DNA of 64,000 bases from an uncultured Clostridia bacterium (GCA_947385955.1 CANDNA010000007.1:1-64000), one strand, 5' to 3'; shown: positions 1 to 8,919, counted from the stretch's first letter. Numbers and translations are program-made. Notes: generated from the letters alone by a model not told the origin.

Positions 1-189
1 GCTGTCGTCTGGCAGCTTTCTCTGGAGCGGATCAGTTTGATTTCTGCTTATATGGTCAGAGGTCTGCTTTTTATACTTATTTATATATGGTCCGTTGTGA
101 TATTTCACGAAAAGCTAACATTACGGCAGATCATAGGAGCGGTTATCATTGGAATTGGAGTGTTGGTGAGTCAGAATGGAAAAAAGTAG
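1..189 (+). CDS. EamA/SMR-type membrane protein, C-terminal end (5' truncated)
   Basis: The window opens inside this gene. The 62 visible residues end in NGKK and the TAG stop is at 187-189. Two hydrophobic helices are visible, separated by the short charged loop HEKLTLRQ, which is typical of the last repeat of EamA/small-multidrug-resistance proteins. The next gene overlaps it by 14 bases and encodes a second protein of the same fold. Paired small proteins like this act as heterodimers (EmrE-like, or ArnE/ArnF that flip sugar-linked undecaprenyl phosphate). With a polyprenyl-phosphate glycosyltransferase following, a lipid-sugar flippase subunit is the best guess. Its true length is unknown. 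Confidence 0.75.
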   Translation, partial: AVVWQLSLERISLISAYMVRGLLFILIYIWSVVIFHEKLTLRQIIGAVIIGIGVLVSQNGKK

Positions 190-520
190 TATTTTGATTG
201 CATTGTCAGCCATACTGATTGCAAGTATAGCACAGCTTCTTTTAAAATCATCTGCAGGAACAAAGAAAGATCAGAGCTTATTCAATAAGATTATTAATGT
301 GAAAGTAATAGTTTCTTATGGTTTGATGTTTCTTTCTTCATTTTTAAATGTGCTTGCTTTACGCCATTTGGAATTGAAGCTGGTACCGGTCATGGAGGCA
401 ACAGGATTTATCTGGGTACCGTTATTTAGTTGGCTATTTCTCAGGGAAAAACCAACGAAAAATAATATTGGTGGGTGCATTATGATTATTCTGGGGATGT
501 GTTTGTTTGCAGGAGGTTGA
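176..520 (+). CDS. EamA/SMR-type small membrane protein, probable lipid-linked sugar flippase subunit
   Basis: This 114-residue protein has four hydrophobic segments, a length and spacing typical of the EmrE/SMR fold. The loop LREKPTKNN before the last helix matches the EamA/SMR pattern (compare HEKLTLRQ in the gene before). The start overlaps the previous stop by 14 bases, which suggests translational coupling and a heterodimer. In family terms this resembles ArnE/ArnF, which move aminoarabinosyl undecaprenyl phosphate across the membrane, or a drug exporter. The GT2 gene 37 bases downstream favours the glycan role. The substrate cannot be told from sequence. Confidence 0.75.
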   Translation: MEKSSILIALSAILIASIAQLLLKSSAGTKKDQSLFNKIINVKVIVSYGLMFLSSFLNVLALRHLELKLVPVMEATGFIWVPLFSWLFLREKPTKNNIGGCIMIILGMCLFAGG

Positions 521-557
521 AATGATTTTATTAAAATAAAAATGTGGAGGGCAGGGA

Positions 558-1496
558 ATGGGGAAGGTGTCGTTTGTGATTCCATGCTATTGTTCGGAAC
601 ATACAATTTCGGATGTAGTGAGTGAAATTGTAGAAGTAATGTCTCATACAGATTATAAAATAGAAATTATACTGGTGGATGACGCTTCTGTTGATTGTAC
701 ATGGCATGTGATAGAAAAACTGGTTCAGAAACATTTTTTTGTAAAAGGGATTGCATTGGCAAAGAATTTTGGACAGCATGCGGCAATTATGGCTGGTTAT
801 AGAGAATGTACCGGACATTATGTGGTGTCACTGGATGATGATGGACAGAGTCCGGTTGACCAGATACCGGAAATGCTTCAGTATCTTGAGAAAAATCATT
901 TTGATGTGGTCTTTGGAACCTGCGATAAGCCTGGTTTTGGCTTGTTCAGAAGATTGGGTTCCAGATTAAACAGATGGATGGCAGAATTGTTGTTTGATCG
1001 TCCAAAGCAGCACAGAATTGTCAGCACTTATGTTATGAAGAAATATATTGTGGATGAAATAACAAGATATATAAACCCATATGTTTATATGTCAGGCCTG
1101 ATCTTCAGAGCCACTAACCAGATTGGTTTTCTGGAGGTACATCATCGGGTGCGGCAGTCAGGTTCTTCCAGATATTCTTTGTCAAAACTGATAAATCTTT
1201 GGATGAACGGGGTTACAGCATTTTCAATTCGGCCTCTCAGGGCTGCCAGTTTTCTTGGCATTTTTATTTCTTTTTTAGGAATGTTGGCCATTATAGTAAC
1301 AATTGTAAAAAAGATTTTTGAAAATCAAAGTCCAATGGGATGGAGTTCCCTGATCTGTGTGTTTCTTTTTATAGGTGGGATTGTGCTTATGGCGATTGGT
1401 ATGATAGGGGAATATATTGGCCGGATCTATATGTGTGTAAATTTGGCACCACAGTATGTAATAAGACAACAGATATCCGGAAAGACAGAAGAGTAA
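558..1496 (+). CDS. GT2 glycosyltransferase, DPM1/ArnC/GtrB-like
   Basis: This 312-residue protein probably moves a sugar from a nucleotide donor to undecaprenyl phosphate on the inner face of the membrane. The N-terminal GT-A domain starts with FVIPCYCSEHTI, followed by LVDDASVDCTW and the metal-binding SLDDDGQSP near residue 95. The C-terminal part has two membrane helices ending in the conserved GEYIGRIY. This layout is that of ArnC and GtrB. A GGAGGG ribosome site lies just before the ATG. It is preceded by two EmrE-like subunits, so the three genes look like a transferase/flippase unit. The final sugar acceptor is not visible. Confidence 0.88.
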   Translation: MGKVSFVIPCYCSEHTISDVVSEIVEVMSHTDYKIEIILVDDASVDCTWHVIEKLVQKHFFVKGIALAKNFGQHAAIMAGYRECTGHYVVSLDDDGQSPVDQIPEMLQYLEKNHFDVVFGTCDKPGFGLFRRLGSRLNRWMAELLFDRPKQHRIVSTYVMKKYIVDEITRYINPYVYMSGLIFRATNQIGFLEVHHRVRQSGSSRYSLSKLINLWMNGVTAFSIRPLRAASFLGIFISFLGMLAIIVTIVKKIFENQSPMGWSSLICVFLFIGGIVLMAIGMIGEYIGRIYMCVNLAPQYVIRQQISGKTEE

Positions 1497-1504
1497 GGAG
1501 ATTT

Positions 1505-2560
1505 TTGGAGTTGGATAGCAGGAATCATGGGTTGGACTTTTTAAAAGTCATAGCAACTATTATAATTGTTTTCCATCATTTTCAACAAAGTACCGGGGCC
1601 TTTTACGTTGGCGCTGTTAACTTTTACAATGGCGTATTTTATTGGGGCCATATGGTGGAATTGTTTTTCTGTCTGTCCGGTTTTTTGATGCTGCGGTATA
1701 TGGAAAGTATCAGGGAAGGAATGACATTTAAACAATTTTACCTGGGACGGATAATAAGACTTCTGCCCGTTGTTGCAGTGGCTGGAATCATAGAGGAGCT
1801 GCTCCTTATTGTATATAATATAACAGTTGGAGAACTTTACCGTGGCAGGACTCCTTCTTTATGGGGTGTTTTGATCAGTATTTTGGGTTTGCAGGAGGGT
1901 GGAGCCTTTCTTAATCCGTGTATTAACAATCCCACATGGTATATCAGTGTACTGCTATGGTGTTATTGCATTTTTTACTTTACAGTATGGATTAGTAATA
2001 AATTGGGGTTTTCAGCATGCATTTTGCATTTGGCCATGATTTTTCTGGGCGCTTCGATCAGGACCTGGAATATAAACTTTCCATTCTTCAATGCTTCAAC
2101 TGCCAGAGGATTTTGTGCTTTTTTCACAGGTTTGTTGTTGGCAAAAGCAATTCGGAAAAAGGTAAGTATCAGACTTCAGCTTGGTTGTCTGGTTATGCTT
2201 CTGGTATCAATCCTTTATTATAGTTGTTACAGGATATATGCAGAAAATGAAATATATTGGATATTCACATTTATCTTTTGCCCCTGTTTGACCATATTGA
2301 TGAATACCAATGTGATGAAAACAGTATTTAAACATAAAATCTGGGAAGTGTGGGGCAGATTTTCTTATGATGTTTATATCTGGCATGGACCGCTTATTGT
2401 CGGTATGGAACTGTATCTTGCTTTATCAGCAAAAACTATGCAGATGGGGCGGATATCAAATATGTTTCTGTTTTGTTTGTTTGCAGAAGTTTTGGGTTTC
2501 ATATCCTGGGTCGTATTGGAAAAACCACTCTATCGGATACTTAAAGATAAATATTTATAA
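1505..2560 (+). CDS. Acyltransferase 3 (OafA/YrhL-like) membrane O-acyltransferase
   Basis: This protein of about 351 residues has some ten hydrophobic segments. It opens with GLDFLKVIATIIIVFHHF and then has LFFCLSGFLMLRY, the hallmark start of acyltransferase 3 proteins that acetylate or succinylate surface sugars. The reading frame is open back to 1340, but that part lies inside the previous gene. The start was set at TTG 1505 because AAGGAG at 1495-1500 overlaps the upstream stop; TTG 1511 is an equally good alternative. It ends the operon, with a hairpin terminator 24 bases later. The acyl donor and the sugar target are unknown. Confidence 0.82.
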   Translation: MELDSRNHGLDFLKVIATIIIVFHHFQQSTGAFYVGAVNFYNGVFYWGHMVELFFCLSGFLMLRYMESIREGMTFKQFYLGRIIRLLPVVAVAGIIEELLLIVYNITVGELYRGRTPSLWGVLISILGLQEGGAFLNPCINNPTWYISVLLWCYCIFYFTVWISNKLGFSACILHLAMIFLGASIRTWNINFPFFNASTARGFCAFFTGLLLAKAIRKKVSIRLQLGCLVMLLVSILYYSCYRIYAENEIYWIFTFIFCPCLTILMNTNVMKTVFKHKIWEVWGRFSYDVYIWHGPLIVGMELYLALSAKTMQMGRISNMFLFCLFAEVLGFISWVVLEKPLYRILKDKYL

Positions 2561-2584
2561 ATATATTGTTTCCTGTTTTACAGA

Positions 2585-2630
2585 AGCATGTTTCATTCAG
2601 AACTTGAAAAAGAATGAAACATGCTTTTTT
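2585..2630 (+). terminator. Rho-independent terminator
   Basis: A perfect 14-base inverted repeat (AGCATGTTTCATTC at 2585-2598 and its complement at 2612-2625) with a 13-base loop runs directly into TTTTTT at 2625-2630. It closes the operon that ends at 2560 and separates it from the XRE-led operon. Confidence 0.9.
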
Positions 2631-2693
2631 ATATGGAATATTTTCCATTGTCCGCAGGCAGCCCCCATCGGAACAAATTATATAAAATTATCA

Positions 2694-2750
2694 TATAATT
2701 CATCTTTAGAAGTAAAATGTGACTTTTATTTTGTAGAATCAATATTGACA
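2694..2750 (+). promoter_or_regulatory. Possible promoter region before the XRE gene
   Basis: The AT-rich gap after the terminator holds a TATAAT at 2694-2699 with no good -35 element, and a perfect TTGACA at 2745-2750 with no good -10 at the usual spacing. One of them probably belongs to the promoter of the next operon. The gap between the terminator and 2782 holds no gene. Confidence 0.3.
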
Positions 2751-2781
2751 TGTTGTTTTCGGATTCTGAGCAGGTGAACAT

Positions 2782-3057
2782 ATGAAAATCTATTGGGATA
2801 AAAGTACAAATTCAAAAAATATTATTGGTTCTCGTGTTAAAGAATTGCGTCATTCTCTGAATCTGTCTCAAAGAGCTCTGGCAGAAAAACTCCAGCTTGC
2901 CGGCTACGAATTTAATGATTTGACTATATTGCGGATTGAACAGGGAAGTCGGTTCGTGCCGGATTATGAAGTGGTTGCGCTGGCAGACTTTTTTGATGTA
3001 TCTTATGACTATTTTTTAGGGGGGGGGAAAAATCAATATCAGAATAAAAAACTGTAG
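2782..3057 (+). CDS. XRE-family helix-turn-helix regulator
   Basis: This 91-residue protein has a Cro/C1-type helix-turn-helix at about residues 16-78. Visible parts are VKELRHSLNLSQRALAEKL, then LTILRIEQGSR and ALADFFDVSYDYFLGG. It stands alone at the head of the CDP-sugar operon, 25 bases before the next start, so it may control that operon. The last codons include a run of nine G (3019-3027). Losing one G would join this frame to the downstream membrane protein without a stop. The present end, a short lysine- and asparagine-rich tail, may therefore be only one of two forms. Any DNA target is unknown. Confidence 0.85.
   Translation: MKIYWDKSTNSKNIIGSRVKELRHSLNLSQRALAEKLQLAGYEFNDLTILRIEQGSRFVPDYEVVALADFFDVSYDYFLGGGKNQYQNKKL
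3019..3027 (+). repeat. G9 homopolymer tract near the end of the XRE gene
   Basis: Nine consecutive G encode Gly-Gly-Gly at the end of the XRE protein. In the frame reached by deleting one G there is no stop between 3026 and the ATG at 3083. A tract of eight G would thus make a fusion of about 677 residues ending at 4816. Confidence 0.95.
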
Positions 3058-3082
3058 ATCAGATGAAATAATAAGACAGGTA

Positions 3083-4816
3083 ATGAACGGAATGAAGAGG
3101 GAATACCTATTTTTTGTTATTGACATTGTTTTAACTGTACTTGGAATTTATATGATCATACAGAGAAGTCTTCTGGGAATTGATTTTACAGATCAGAGTT
3201 GGTATGTGGCTGAGCCTTATATGATAGCAGAAGGTGCTGTTCCTTATGTAAACAATTGGACGCAGGTGCCGGGTTTTACAATACCTCTTGCCATATTTAC
3301 CCTGTTTTATATACATATCAATGGTGGAACAGAGGGAATCTTTCTCTTTTCCAGAATAGAATATATCGTATGGCTTGCTCTTATCGGAATCATTTCATTG
3401 TATCTGTTAAACAGAGGAAAAGAAAAGAGAATACCGGTAAGTATTTTAATTCCGTTTCTGCTTGGCACACCGCATCAGCTTTTTTCAATTGACTATAATA
3501 CCATAGGACCGGTTTATCTTTTACTGATCTGTGTAATTCTGTTGTCAGGGTATTTTTATGCAGAGGTAAAATGGGATTTTATAAAGGGATTTATCAGTGG
3601 AATTATTATGGCAAGAGCCGTCATCGGCACGCCGTATATACTCCTTCCCTGTGCAGTCCTGGTTCTTTTTATGTGTTTTACAAAAAGATGGAAGATGGTC
3701 TGTGGATATTCTGCCGGAGGAGTGCTGACAGCATTTCTTGTATTGGGCTGGTGTGGCATGAAAGGTGGCTTCCGGAAATTGTTGGACGGTTTACATTACT
3801 GGTTAACCGACTCTGCCTATTTCAAAATGGAAAATGAAATATCGGTATTGAACAATTGCGAAGAATTGTATTATTTCTTCAGTTTTTTTGTGATTTGTCT
3901 GTTTATTGTATATACACTGAAGTCTGTGTTACATCTGCAGAAAAAAGCATTTGAAAAACTTTTATTTGCTATATTGACAGGCTGTTTTGTTATGGGCCTG
4001 GTACAGTTTACATATACTCACGATTTTAAAATGACTGTATATTGGTGCTGGTTTGAGCCTGTCATATTATATTTATTTCTTCAGGATTCCAGAAGGCGAA
4101 GAACAATGGGGTTATTGAGCCTGACAGTTTTGCTATATGGTTCTGCATTTGTGTTTTCTTCACTTTTTAACAATATAGGATTCGGGGGAAGAGAATATTG
4201 GCTGTATATACCGACTCTTGTTTCTATGGCAGCGCTTTTTGGATGGAATCCTGCAATGCATATAAAAAATTGCTTCCGGATCGGAACTATAATATTGTCT
4301 CTTGTGATGCTGCTTGCCTCTTACCGGTATATGTACAGGGATGAACGGGCAGAAAAGCTGACCTGTATGGTGGAAAGCGGAGTCTGGAAGGGACTGTATA
4401 CGACAGAAGAACGAGCGGAAGAGATAGTTGAGCTGGAACAATATATAAGAAGTGTTACACAGGAGGATCAGAAAATACTTTTTATGGATTGGGCTTCTTT
4501 TGGTTATCTGATGAGCAATGGAAAAGCCTGTTCTCCTTCTTCCTATGACAATATGTGCTATTCCTATGAAGTGGACGATCCCCGGATTATGTATGACTAT
4601 TTCAGTCAGACCGGGCAGGTCCCGGATAAAATCATTTACATTGACTTTGGCAGAGACAGTGCTTTGAGTATAGAGAATGACTGGCGTTTTAATGAATTTG
4701 TAAATGCAAATTATGAGTATTCTGATGGAGTAGAGTATTCTCTGTTCAGAGTTTTGGTATATGACCTGACAGATGCAGAGCAGGCAATAAAAATGGTAAT
4801 GGAACTTTGTCATTAA
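3083..4816 (+). CDS. Large polytopic membrane protein, GT-C glycosyltransferase-like
   Basis: This 577-residue protein has many hydrophobic helices over residues 8-420 and an extracytoplasmic C-terminal region of about 140 residues. The first outer loop holds LLGIDFTDQSWYVAEPYM, an acidic loop placed as in GT-C enzymes of the PMT/ArnT type, which use lipid-linked sugars outside the membrane. No exact family was recognised. The ribosome site is weak; ATG 3092 is an alternative start. A single-base change in the poly-G tract upstream would fuse it to the XRE gene. It leads into rfbF after 15 bases. The GT-C role is inferred from topology and context. Confidence 0.7.
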   Translation: MNGMKREYLFFVIDIVLTVLGIYMIIQRSLLGIDFTDQSWYVAEPYMIAEGAVPYVNNWTQVPGFTIPLAIFTLFYIHINGGTEGIFLFSRIEYIVWLALIGIISLYLLNRGKEKRIPVSILIPFLLGTPHQLFSIDYNTIGPVYLLLICVILLSGYFYAEVKWDFIKGFISGIIMARAVIGTPYILLPCAVLVLFMCFTKRWKMVCGYSAGGVLTAFLVLGWCGMKGGFRKLLDGLHYWLTDSAYFKMENEISVLNNCEELYYFFSFFVICLFIVYTLKSVLHLQKKAFEKLLFAILTGCFVMGLVQFTYTHDFKMTVYWCWFEPVILYLFLQDSRRRRTMGLLSLTVLLYGSAFVFSSLFNNIGFGGREYWLYIPTLVSMAALFGWNPAMHIKNCFRIGTIILSLVMLLASYRYMYRDERAEKLTCMVESGVWKGLYTTEERAEEIVELEQYIRSVTQEDQKILFMDWASFGYLMSNGKACSPSSYDNMCYSYEVDDPRIMYDYFSQTGQVPDKIIYIDFGRDSALSIENDWRFNEFVNANYEYSDGVEYSLFRVLVYDLTDAEQAIKMVMELCH

Positions 4817-4831
4817 CAGGAGAGAGCATTT

Positions 4832-5614
4832 ATGAAAGTTGTATTACTTGCTGGCGGATTTGGCAGCAGAATATCGGAAGAATCGGAGTACAGACCGAAG
4901 CCGATGATAGAAATTGGAGGTATGCCTATATTATGGCATATTATGAAGGTGTATTCCTGTTATGGATTCAATGAATTTATTATCTGTGCCGGTTATAAGC
5001 AGCACATTATAAAAAGATGGTTTGCAGATTATTATCTGCATAACAGTGATGTTACATTTGACTATACCAGTGAAGAAAGCAGGACCACGATTGAAAACCA
5101 TCACTGTGATGCCTGGAAAGTAACAGTGGTTGATACAGGATTACATACAATGACAGGCGGCCGTATCAAGCGGGTTCAGAAGTATATTGGCAATGAACCT
5201 TTTTTTATGACTTATGGGGATGGTTTGTGTGACGTAAACATTCATGATTTGTATGAGTTTCATAAAAAGCATGGGAAAACAGCTACTTTGACTGCTGTAA
5301 CATTACAACAGCAAAAAGGTATTTTGAATATTGGCGGAGACAATGCGGTAAAGAGCTTCCGTGAAAAAAGTTTTATTGATGGGGCGCCGATGAACGCGGG
5401 CTTTATGGTATTAAACCCGGAAATTTTTGATTATATAACAGATGATACTACTGTTTTTGAGAGAGAGCCAATGGAAAGGCTGGCGGCGGACGGACAGTTG
5501 ATGTCGTTTATGCACCGGGGTTTTTTTCAGTGTATGGACAATAAACGTGAGATGGATATATTGGAAAAGCTGTGGACAACCAATAATGCGCCCTGGAAAA
5601 TATGGAGAGATTAG
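4832..5614 (+). CDS. rfbF: Glucose-1-phosphate cytidylyltransferase
   Basis: This 260-residue enzyme makes CDP-glucose from CTP and glucose 1-phosphate, the first step to CDP-3,6-dideoxyhexoses. It has the nucleotidyltransferase signature VVLLAGGFGSRISEESEYRP at residues 3-22, then KPMIEIGG and the active-site region MTYGDGLCDVN. The length matches RfbF/AscA. AGGAG precedes the ATG. It sits three bases before rfbH, and rfbG lies at the other end of the same operon. Assignment is firm from full-length sequence character. Confidence 0.95.
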   Translation: MKVVLLAGGFGSRISEESEYRPKPMIEIGGMPILWHIMKVYSCYGFNEFIICAGYKQHIIKRWFADYYLHNSDVTFDYTSEESRTTIENHHCDAWKVTVVDTGLHTMTGGRIKRVQKYIGNEPFFMTYGDGLCDVNIHDLYEFHKKHGKTATLTAVTLQQQKGILNIGGDNAVKSFREKSFIDGAPMNAGFMVLNPEIFDYITDDTTVFEREPMERLAADGQLMSFMHRGFFQCMDNKREMDILEKLWTTNNAPWKIWRD

Positions 5615-5617
5615 AGC

Positions 5618-6964
5618 ATGGAAAACTGGTCAACTGAATCAGAAGCAAGAGAAAAAATCAAAGAACTTGTGACGAAGTATTATAACGATTTTAAGCGTAA
5701 TACCAGACCATTTCATCAGGGGGACCGGATCAACTATGGAGGAAGGGTGTTTGATGAGAGGGAAATGTGTAATCTGACAGATGCCATGCTTGACTTCTGG
5801 CTTACTTCGGGGCGGTTTTCGGAAAAGTTTGAGGCCGGTTTTGCAAAATGGCTGGGCGTTAAATATGCGCATTTGGTAAACAGTGGTTCTTCGGCTAATT
5901 TGATTGCATTTTCTGTTTTAACGGCGCCTGAACTGAAGGAGCGGCAGGTTAAACGGGGGGATGAGGTGATTACGGTAGCATGTGGATTTCCCACAACGGT
6001 AGCTCCGATTCTGCAGTATGGAGCTGTACCGGTATTTGTGGATATTGCACTTCCTCAATATAACATAGATACAGAGTTACTGGAACAGGCAGTAACAGAA
6101 AAGACCAAAGCCGTTATGTTGGCACATACACTTGGAAATCCATTTAATCTGAAAGTGGTCACGGAGTTTTGCCATAAATATCACCTCTGGCTGATAGAGG
6201 ATAACTGTGATGCTCTGGGAAGCACCTATATGCTGGATGGAGTGACACAGTATACAGGTACATGGGGAGATATTGGGACAGGAAGTTTTTATCCTCCACA
6301 TCATATGACGATGGGAGAAGGCGGTATTGTCTTTACCAACCATCCGCTGCTGCACAGATTGATTTTATCCTACCGGGACTGGGGAAGAGACTGTGTGTGT
6401 CCGTCCGGAAAGGATAATTACTGTGGACATAGATTTAGTGGTACGTTTGGGGAATTGCCGACAGGATATGATCATAAATATGTATACAGTCATTGGGGAT
6501 ATAATCTGAAGGTGACGGATATGCAGGCGGCAGTAGGCTGTGCCCAGTTGGAAAAAATGCCTGAATTTATAAAGACAAGAAACAGCCATTGGAAGAGACT
6601 CAGGAATTTACTGGAGGAATTGAAGGAAGTCCTGATCCTTCCGGAAGCGGAAGCCAACAGTGCGCCATCCTGGTTTGGTTTTCTGATTTCGGTAAAACCC
6701 GAAACGGGACTGTGCAGAGATCAGATCACAGGGTATCTGGAACAGAAAAACATTCAGACCAGATTATTATTCAGTGGTAATTTGACGAAACATCCCTGCT
6801 TTACTTCCATTAAAGATACAGATGCTTATAGAATTGCAGGAGATCTCAAAATTTCTGATTTTGTGATGAACCATACCTTTTGGGTAGGCGTATATCCGGG
6901 TATGACAGATTCTATGATAGATTATATGGCGGAGTGTATAAAAGAATGCGTAAAACGGACATAA
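5618..6964 (+). CDS. rfbH: CDP-4-keto-6-deoxyglucose 3-dehydrase (PLP and iron-sulfur)
   Basis: This 448-residue DegT-fold enzyme removes the C3 hydroxyl of CDP-4-keto-6-deoxy-D-glucose. The PLP lysine of ordinary aminotransferases is replaced by histidine in PPHHMTMGEGG (His228/229), a hallmark of the E1/RfbH/AscC group. Cys197 (EDNCD), Cys259, Cys261 and Cys269 (CVCPSGKDNYC) fit the [2Fe-2S] ligand pattern C, then CxC, x7, C. The enzyme should need a flavin/iron-sulfur reductase (E3, AscD-like). No such gene is in the window, so it must be elsewhere or be replaced by a housekeeping reductase. Confidence 0.95.
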   Translation: MENWSTESEAREKIKELVTKYYNDFKRNTRPFHQGDRINYGGRVFDEREMCNLTDAMLDFWLTSGRFSEKFEAGFAKWLGVKYAHLVNSGSSANLIAFSVLTAPELKERQVKRGDEVITVACGFPTTVAPILQYGAVPVFVDIALPQYNIDTELLEQAVTEKTKAVMLAHTLGNPFNLKVVTEFCHKYHLWLIEDNCDALGSTYMLDGVTQYTGTWGDIGTGSFYPPHHMTMGEGGIVFTNHPLLHRLILSYRDWGRDCVCPSGKDNYCGHRFSGTFGELPTGYDHKYVYSHWGYNLKVTDMQAAVGCAQLEKMPEFIKTRNSHWKRLRNLLEELKEVLILPEAEANSAPSWFGFLISVKPETGLCRDQITGYLEQKNIQTRLLFSGNLTKHPCFTSIKDTDAYRIAGDLKISDFVMNHTFWVGVYPGMTDSMIDYMAECIKECVKRT

Positions 6965-8901
6965 AAAATGAGCGGTATATAGTGATTGCTCTGGCAATTT
7001 CCATACTGGCAGCCGGATGCTATTTTGAAGGTTTGGCTGTTATGTCCCAGAGAAGTACAGACAGTTTGCTGTTTGGTAAATTCAATATGGATGTATATGG
7101 ATATATACTGGGGATTTTATTATTTTCAGGGCTTATGTTTCTGCTTGTAAAAGTTTCCTGTTTTTGTAAAAGTGGTGATTTGTATATAAAGATCATACAG
7201 ATTGGTATGCCAGTAATTGTTTTAGGATGGAATATAGCACACTATTTTATGGAAAATTCAGAGTTTGCTTCTTATACCTCTTATTATCTGCGGCATGATT
7301 CTGTTTTCTCCAAATTTTATGGCTTGTATGTTGTCTTGGTTTGCCTGGTTATCTGTCATTTAGAGATCACGGTTCCTGAGAAAAGTATTTTTAATGTGCG
7401 TATGGGAATTGGTGCGGTGTGCTCGGTTTTGACAGCACTTTTGCTGTATTGTCCCAATTCTGTCGGAGACAGCCTTGGAACAATCAGTCATATTCATGCA
7501 TATGATACTTCTATTATAAATACAGTGGATTTACAGGCATATTCTTCTGTAAATTATTCTATTTATGGACATTATGGCTTATTTTATATTATTCCCGTTA
7601 CACTTTTAAAATGGATGGGAGTCAATCCATATTTTGCAATCATTATGTGCATTTCTGCAGTAGGGGGGGGTACTGTTGCCTGTTCCCTGTATACTCTTAA
7701 CCGGATGGTAAAGAACGATAAAGTTTTTATATTGTCTGCATTTACACTGGTTCTGTTAGCTACACAGATTTTTGAAAGAGGACAATATTATCAGACATTT
7801 CCTCATCGCATGTTTTTTTCTGCTCTTGTCGCTGCTTTTGTATTGTATTTAAAAGAAAAAATTTTCTTTCGGCGTTTTTTTCTGGCGGTACATTTTTTCT
7901 GCTGTCTGGCAATTTTATGGAATCTGGAAACCGGGATGGTATGTACGGCAGGAGTGGTATCTTATTTGTGTCTGTTCAAAATCAGAGAGAAGAAGGAGAT
8001 TATTTTATATGTGCTCAAAGGGCTGCTGATGATGGTGGCAGACTTCTTTTTGGCTTATCTGATTGTGAATGGATATAACGTTGTGGTGGGTGGTGGTTTG
8101 AATAGCCTGAAGGACTTTATCTATCCCCTTATGAGCGATAATTACGTAATTGATACTATATTATGGGCACCTCTGGGACATATCAGCAATCTCTGGTTTC
8201 TGGAAGTGGTATTTCTTATAACAGGTGTGGCACTGGCAGTATTATGGGGATTTGGGCTGGTTGAACCGGAGAGAAAAAATTTCTGTGACAGTGTCTTTCC
8301 TGGTGTGTTTCTGGTGAGTGTTACAGGACTGGGTCTATTGGTGTATTTTATTACCCGTTCTGCTGCGTTGGGTGCTACGATTTCGTATATGCAGTTTGTG
8401 ATTGTATTAGGAGTTTTCTGCGATTGTATGCTTCAAAAATACCATAACGGAAAAGAGAAACTTATGAGAAATTTATATAAGGAAACTTTTCTGGTACTTG
8501 AATGTTTCCTGGCTGTGGGTGCGGTAACGGCTCTGGCATGCTCCGGAAAAGCGCTTGAAATGCGAAAAGCACAGGCATGGAATACGGGTATAGTTATGGA
8601 AATCTGCGGGAAGGTAAAAGAGACCGTTCCGGTGAATACGATGGGGATCGGGGCAGGGATCCTGGAAATCAGCACGGTTTTGGGATGGGAGCAAAAGGTC
8701 TATACAGTTGATCATGGAGATGCACTGGTTGATTTGGAGGCACAGAGACTGCTTCTTGATACAGCATTGGAGCAGGATGTTTTACTAATGAATATGCCAT
8801 ATATACAATGGGATGTGAGTGAGATCACAGAGAATTTTGAATGTGTGGGGCAGATCGACGGGACTACCTTTGAAGTGTATCAAAAGAAATCCTGTGACTG
8901 A
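6946..8901 (+). CDS. Large polytopic membrane protein, GT-C glycosyltransferase-like, with G8 tract
   Basis: This protein of about 651 residues has at least ten membrane helices and a soluble C-terminal region of about 120 residues outside the membrane. The frame is open from 6880, but ATG 6946 was chosen because the earlier part lies inside rfbH; the overlap is then 19 bases. An acidic/aromatic loop after the first helices (HIHAYDTSIINTVDLQAYS) and the overall topology resemble GT-C transferases, but no family was recognised. A run of eight G (7663-7670) encodes Gly-Gly-Gly in a membrane segment. Gain or loss of one G gives a stop within about 20 codons, so the gene may be switchable. Confidence 0.7.
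   Translation: MRKTDIKNERYIVIALAISILAAGCYFEGLAVMSQRSTDSLLFGKFNMDVYGYILGILLFSGLMFLLVKVSCFCKSGDLYIKIIQIGMPVIVLGWNIAHYFMENSEFASYTSYYLRHDSVFSKFYGLYVVLVCLVICHLEITVPEKSIFNVRMGIGAVCSVLTALLLYCPNSVGDSLGTISHIHAYDTSIINTVDLQAYSSVNYSIYGHYGLFYIIPVTLLKWMGVNPYFAIIMCISAVGGGTVACSLYTLNRMVKNDKVFILSAFTLVLLATQIFERGQYYQTFPHRMFFSALVAAFVLYLKEKIFFRRFFLAVHFFCCLAILWNLETGMVCTAGVVSYLCLFKIREKKEIILYVLKGLLMMVADFFLAYLIVNGYNVVVGGGLNSLKDFIYPLMSDNYVIDTILWAPLGHISNLWFLEVVFLITGVALAVLWGFGLVEPERKNFCDSVFPGVFLVSVTGLGLLVYFITRSAALGATISYMQFVIVLGVFCDCMLQKYHNGKEKLMRNLYKETFLVLECFLAVGAVTALACSGKALEMRKAQAWNTGIVMEICGKVKETVPVNTMGIGAGILEISTVLGWEQKVYTVDHGDALVDLEAQRLLLDTALEQDVLLMNMPYIQWDVSEITENFECVGQIDGTTFEVYQKKSCD
7663..7670 (+). repeat. G8 homopolymer tract inside a membrane-protein gene
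   Basis: Eight consecutive G keep the frame open here. Seven or nine G lead to a nearby stop (TAA) in both alternative frames. Confidence 0.95.
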
Positions 8902-8919
8902 GAGTAAGGAAGACAACAG

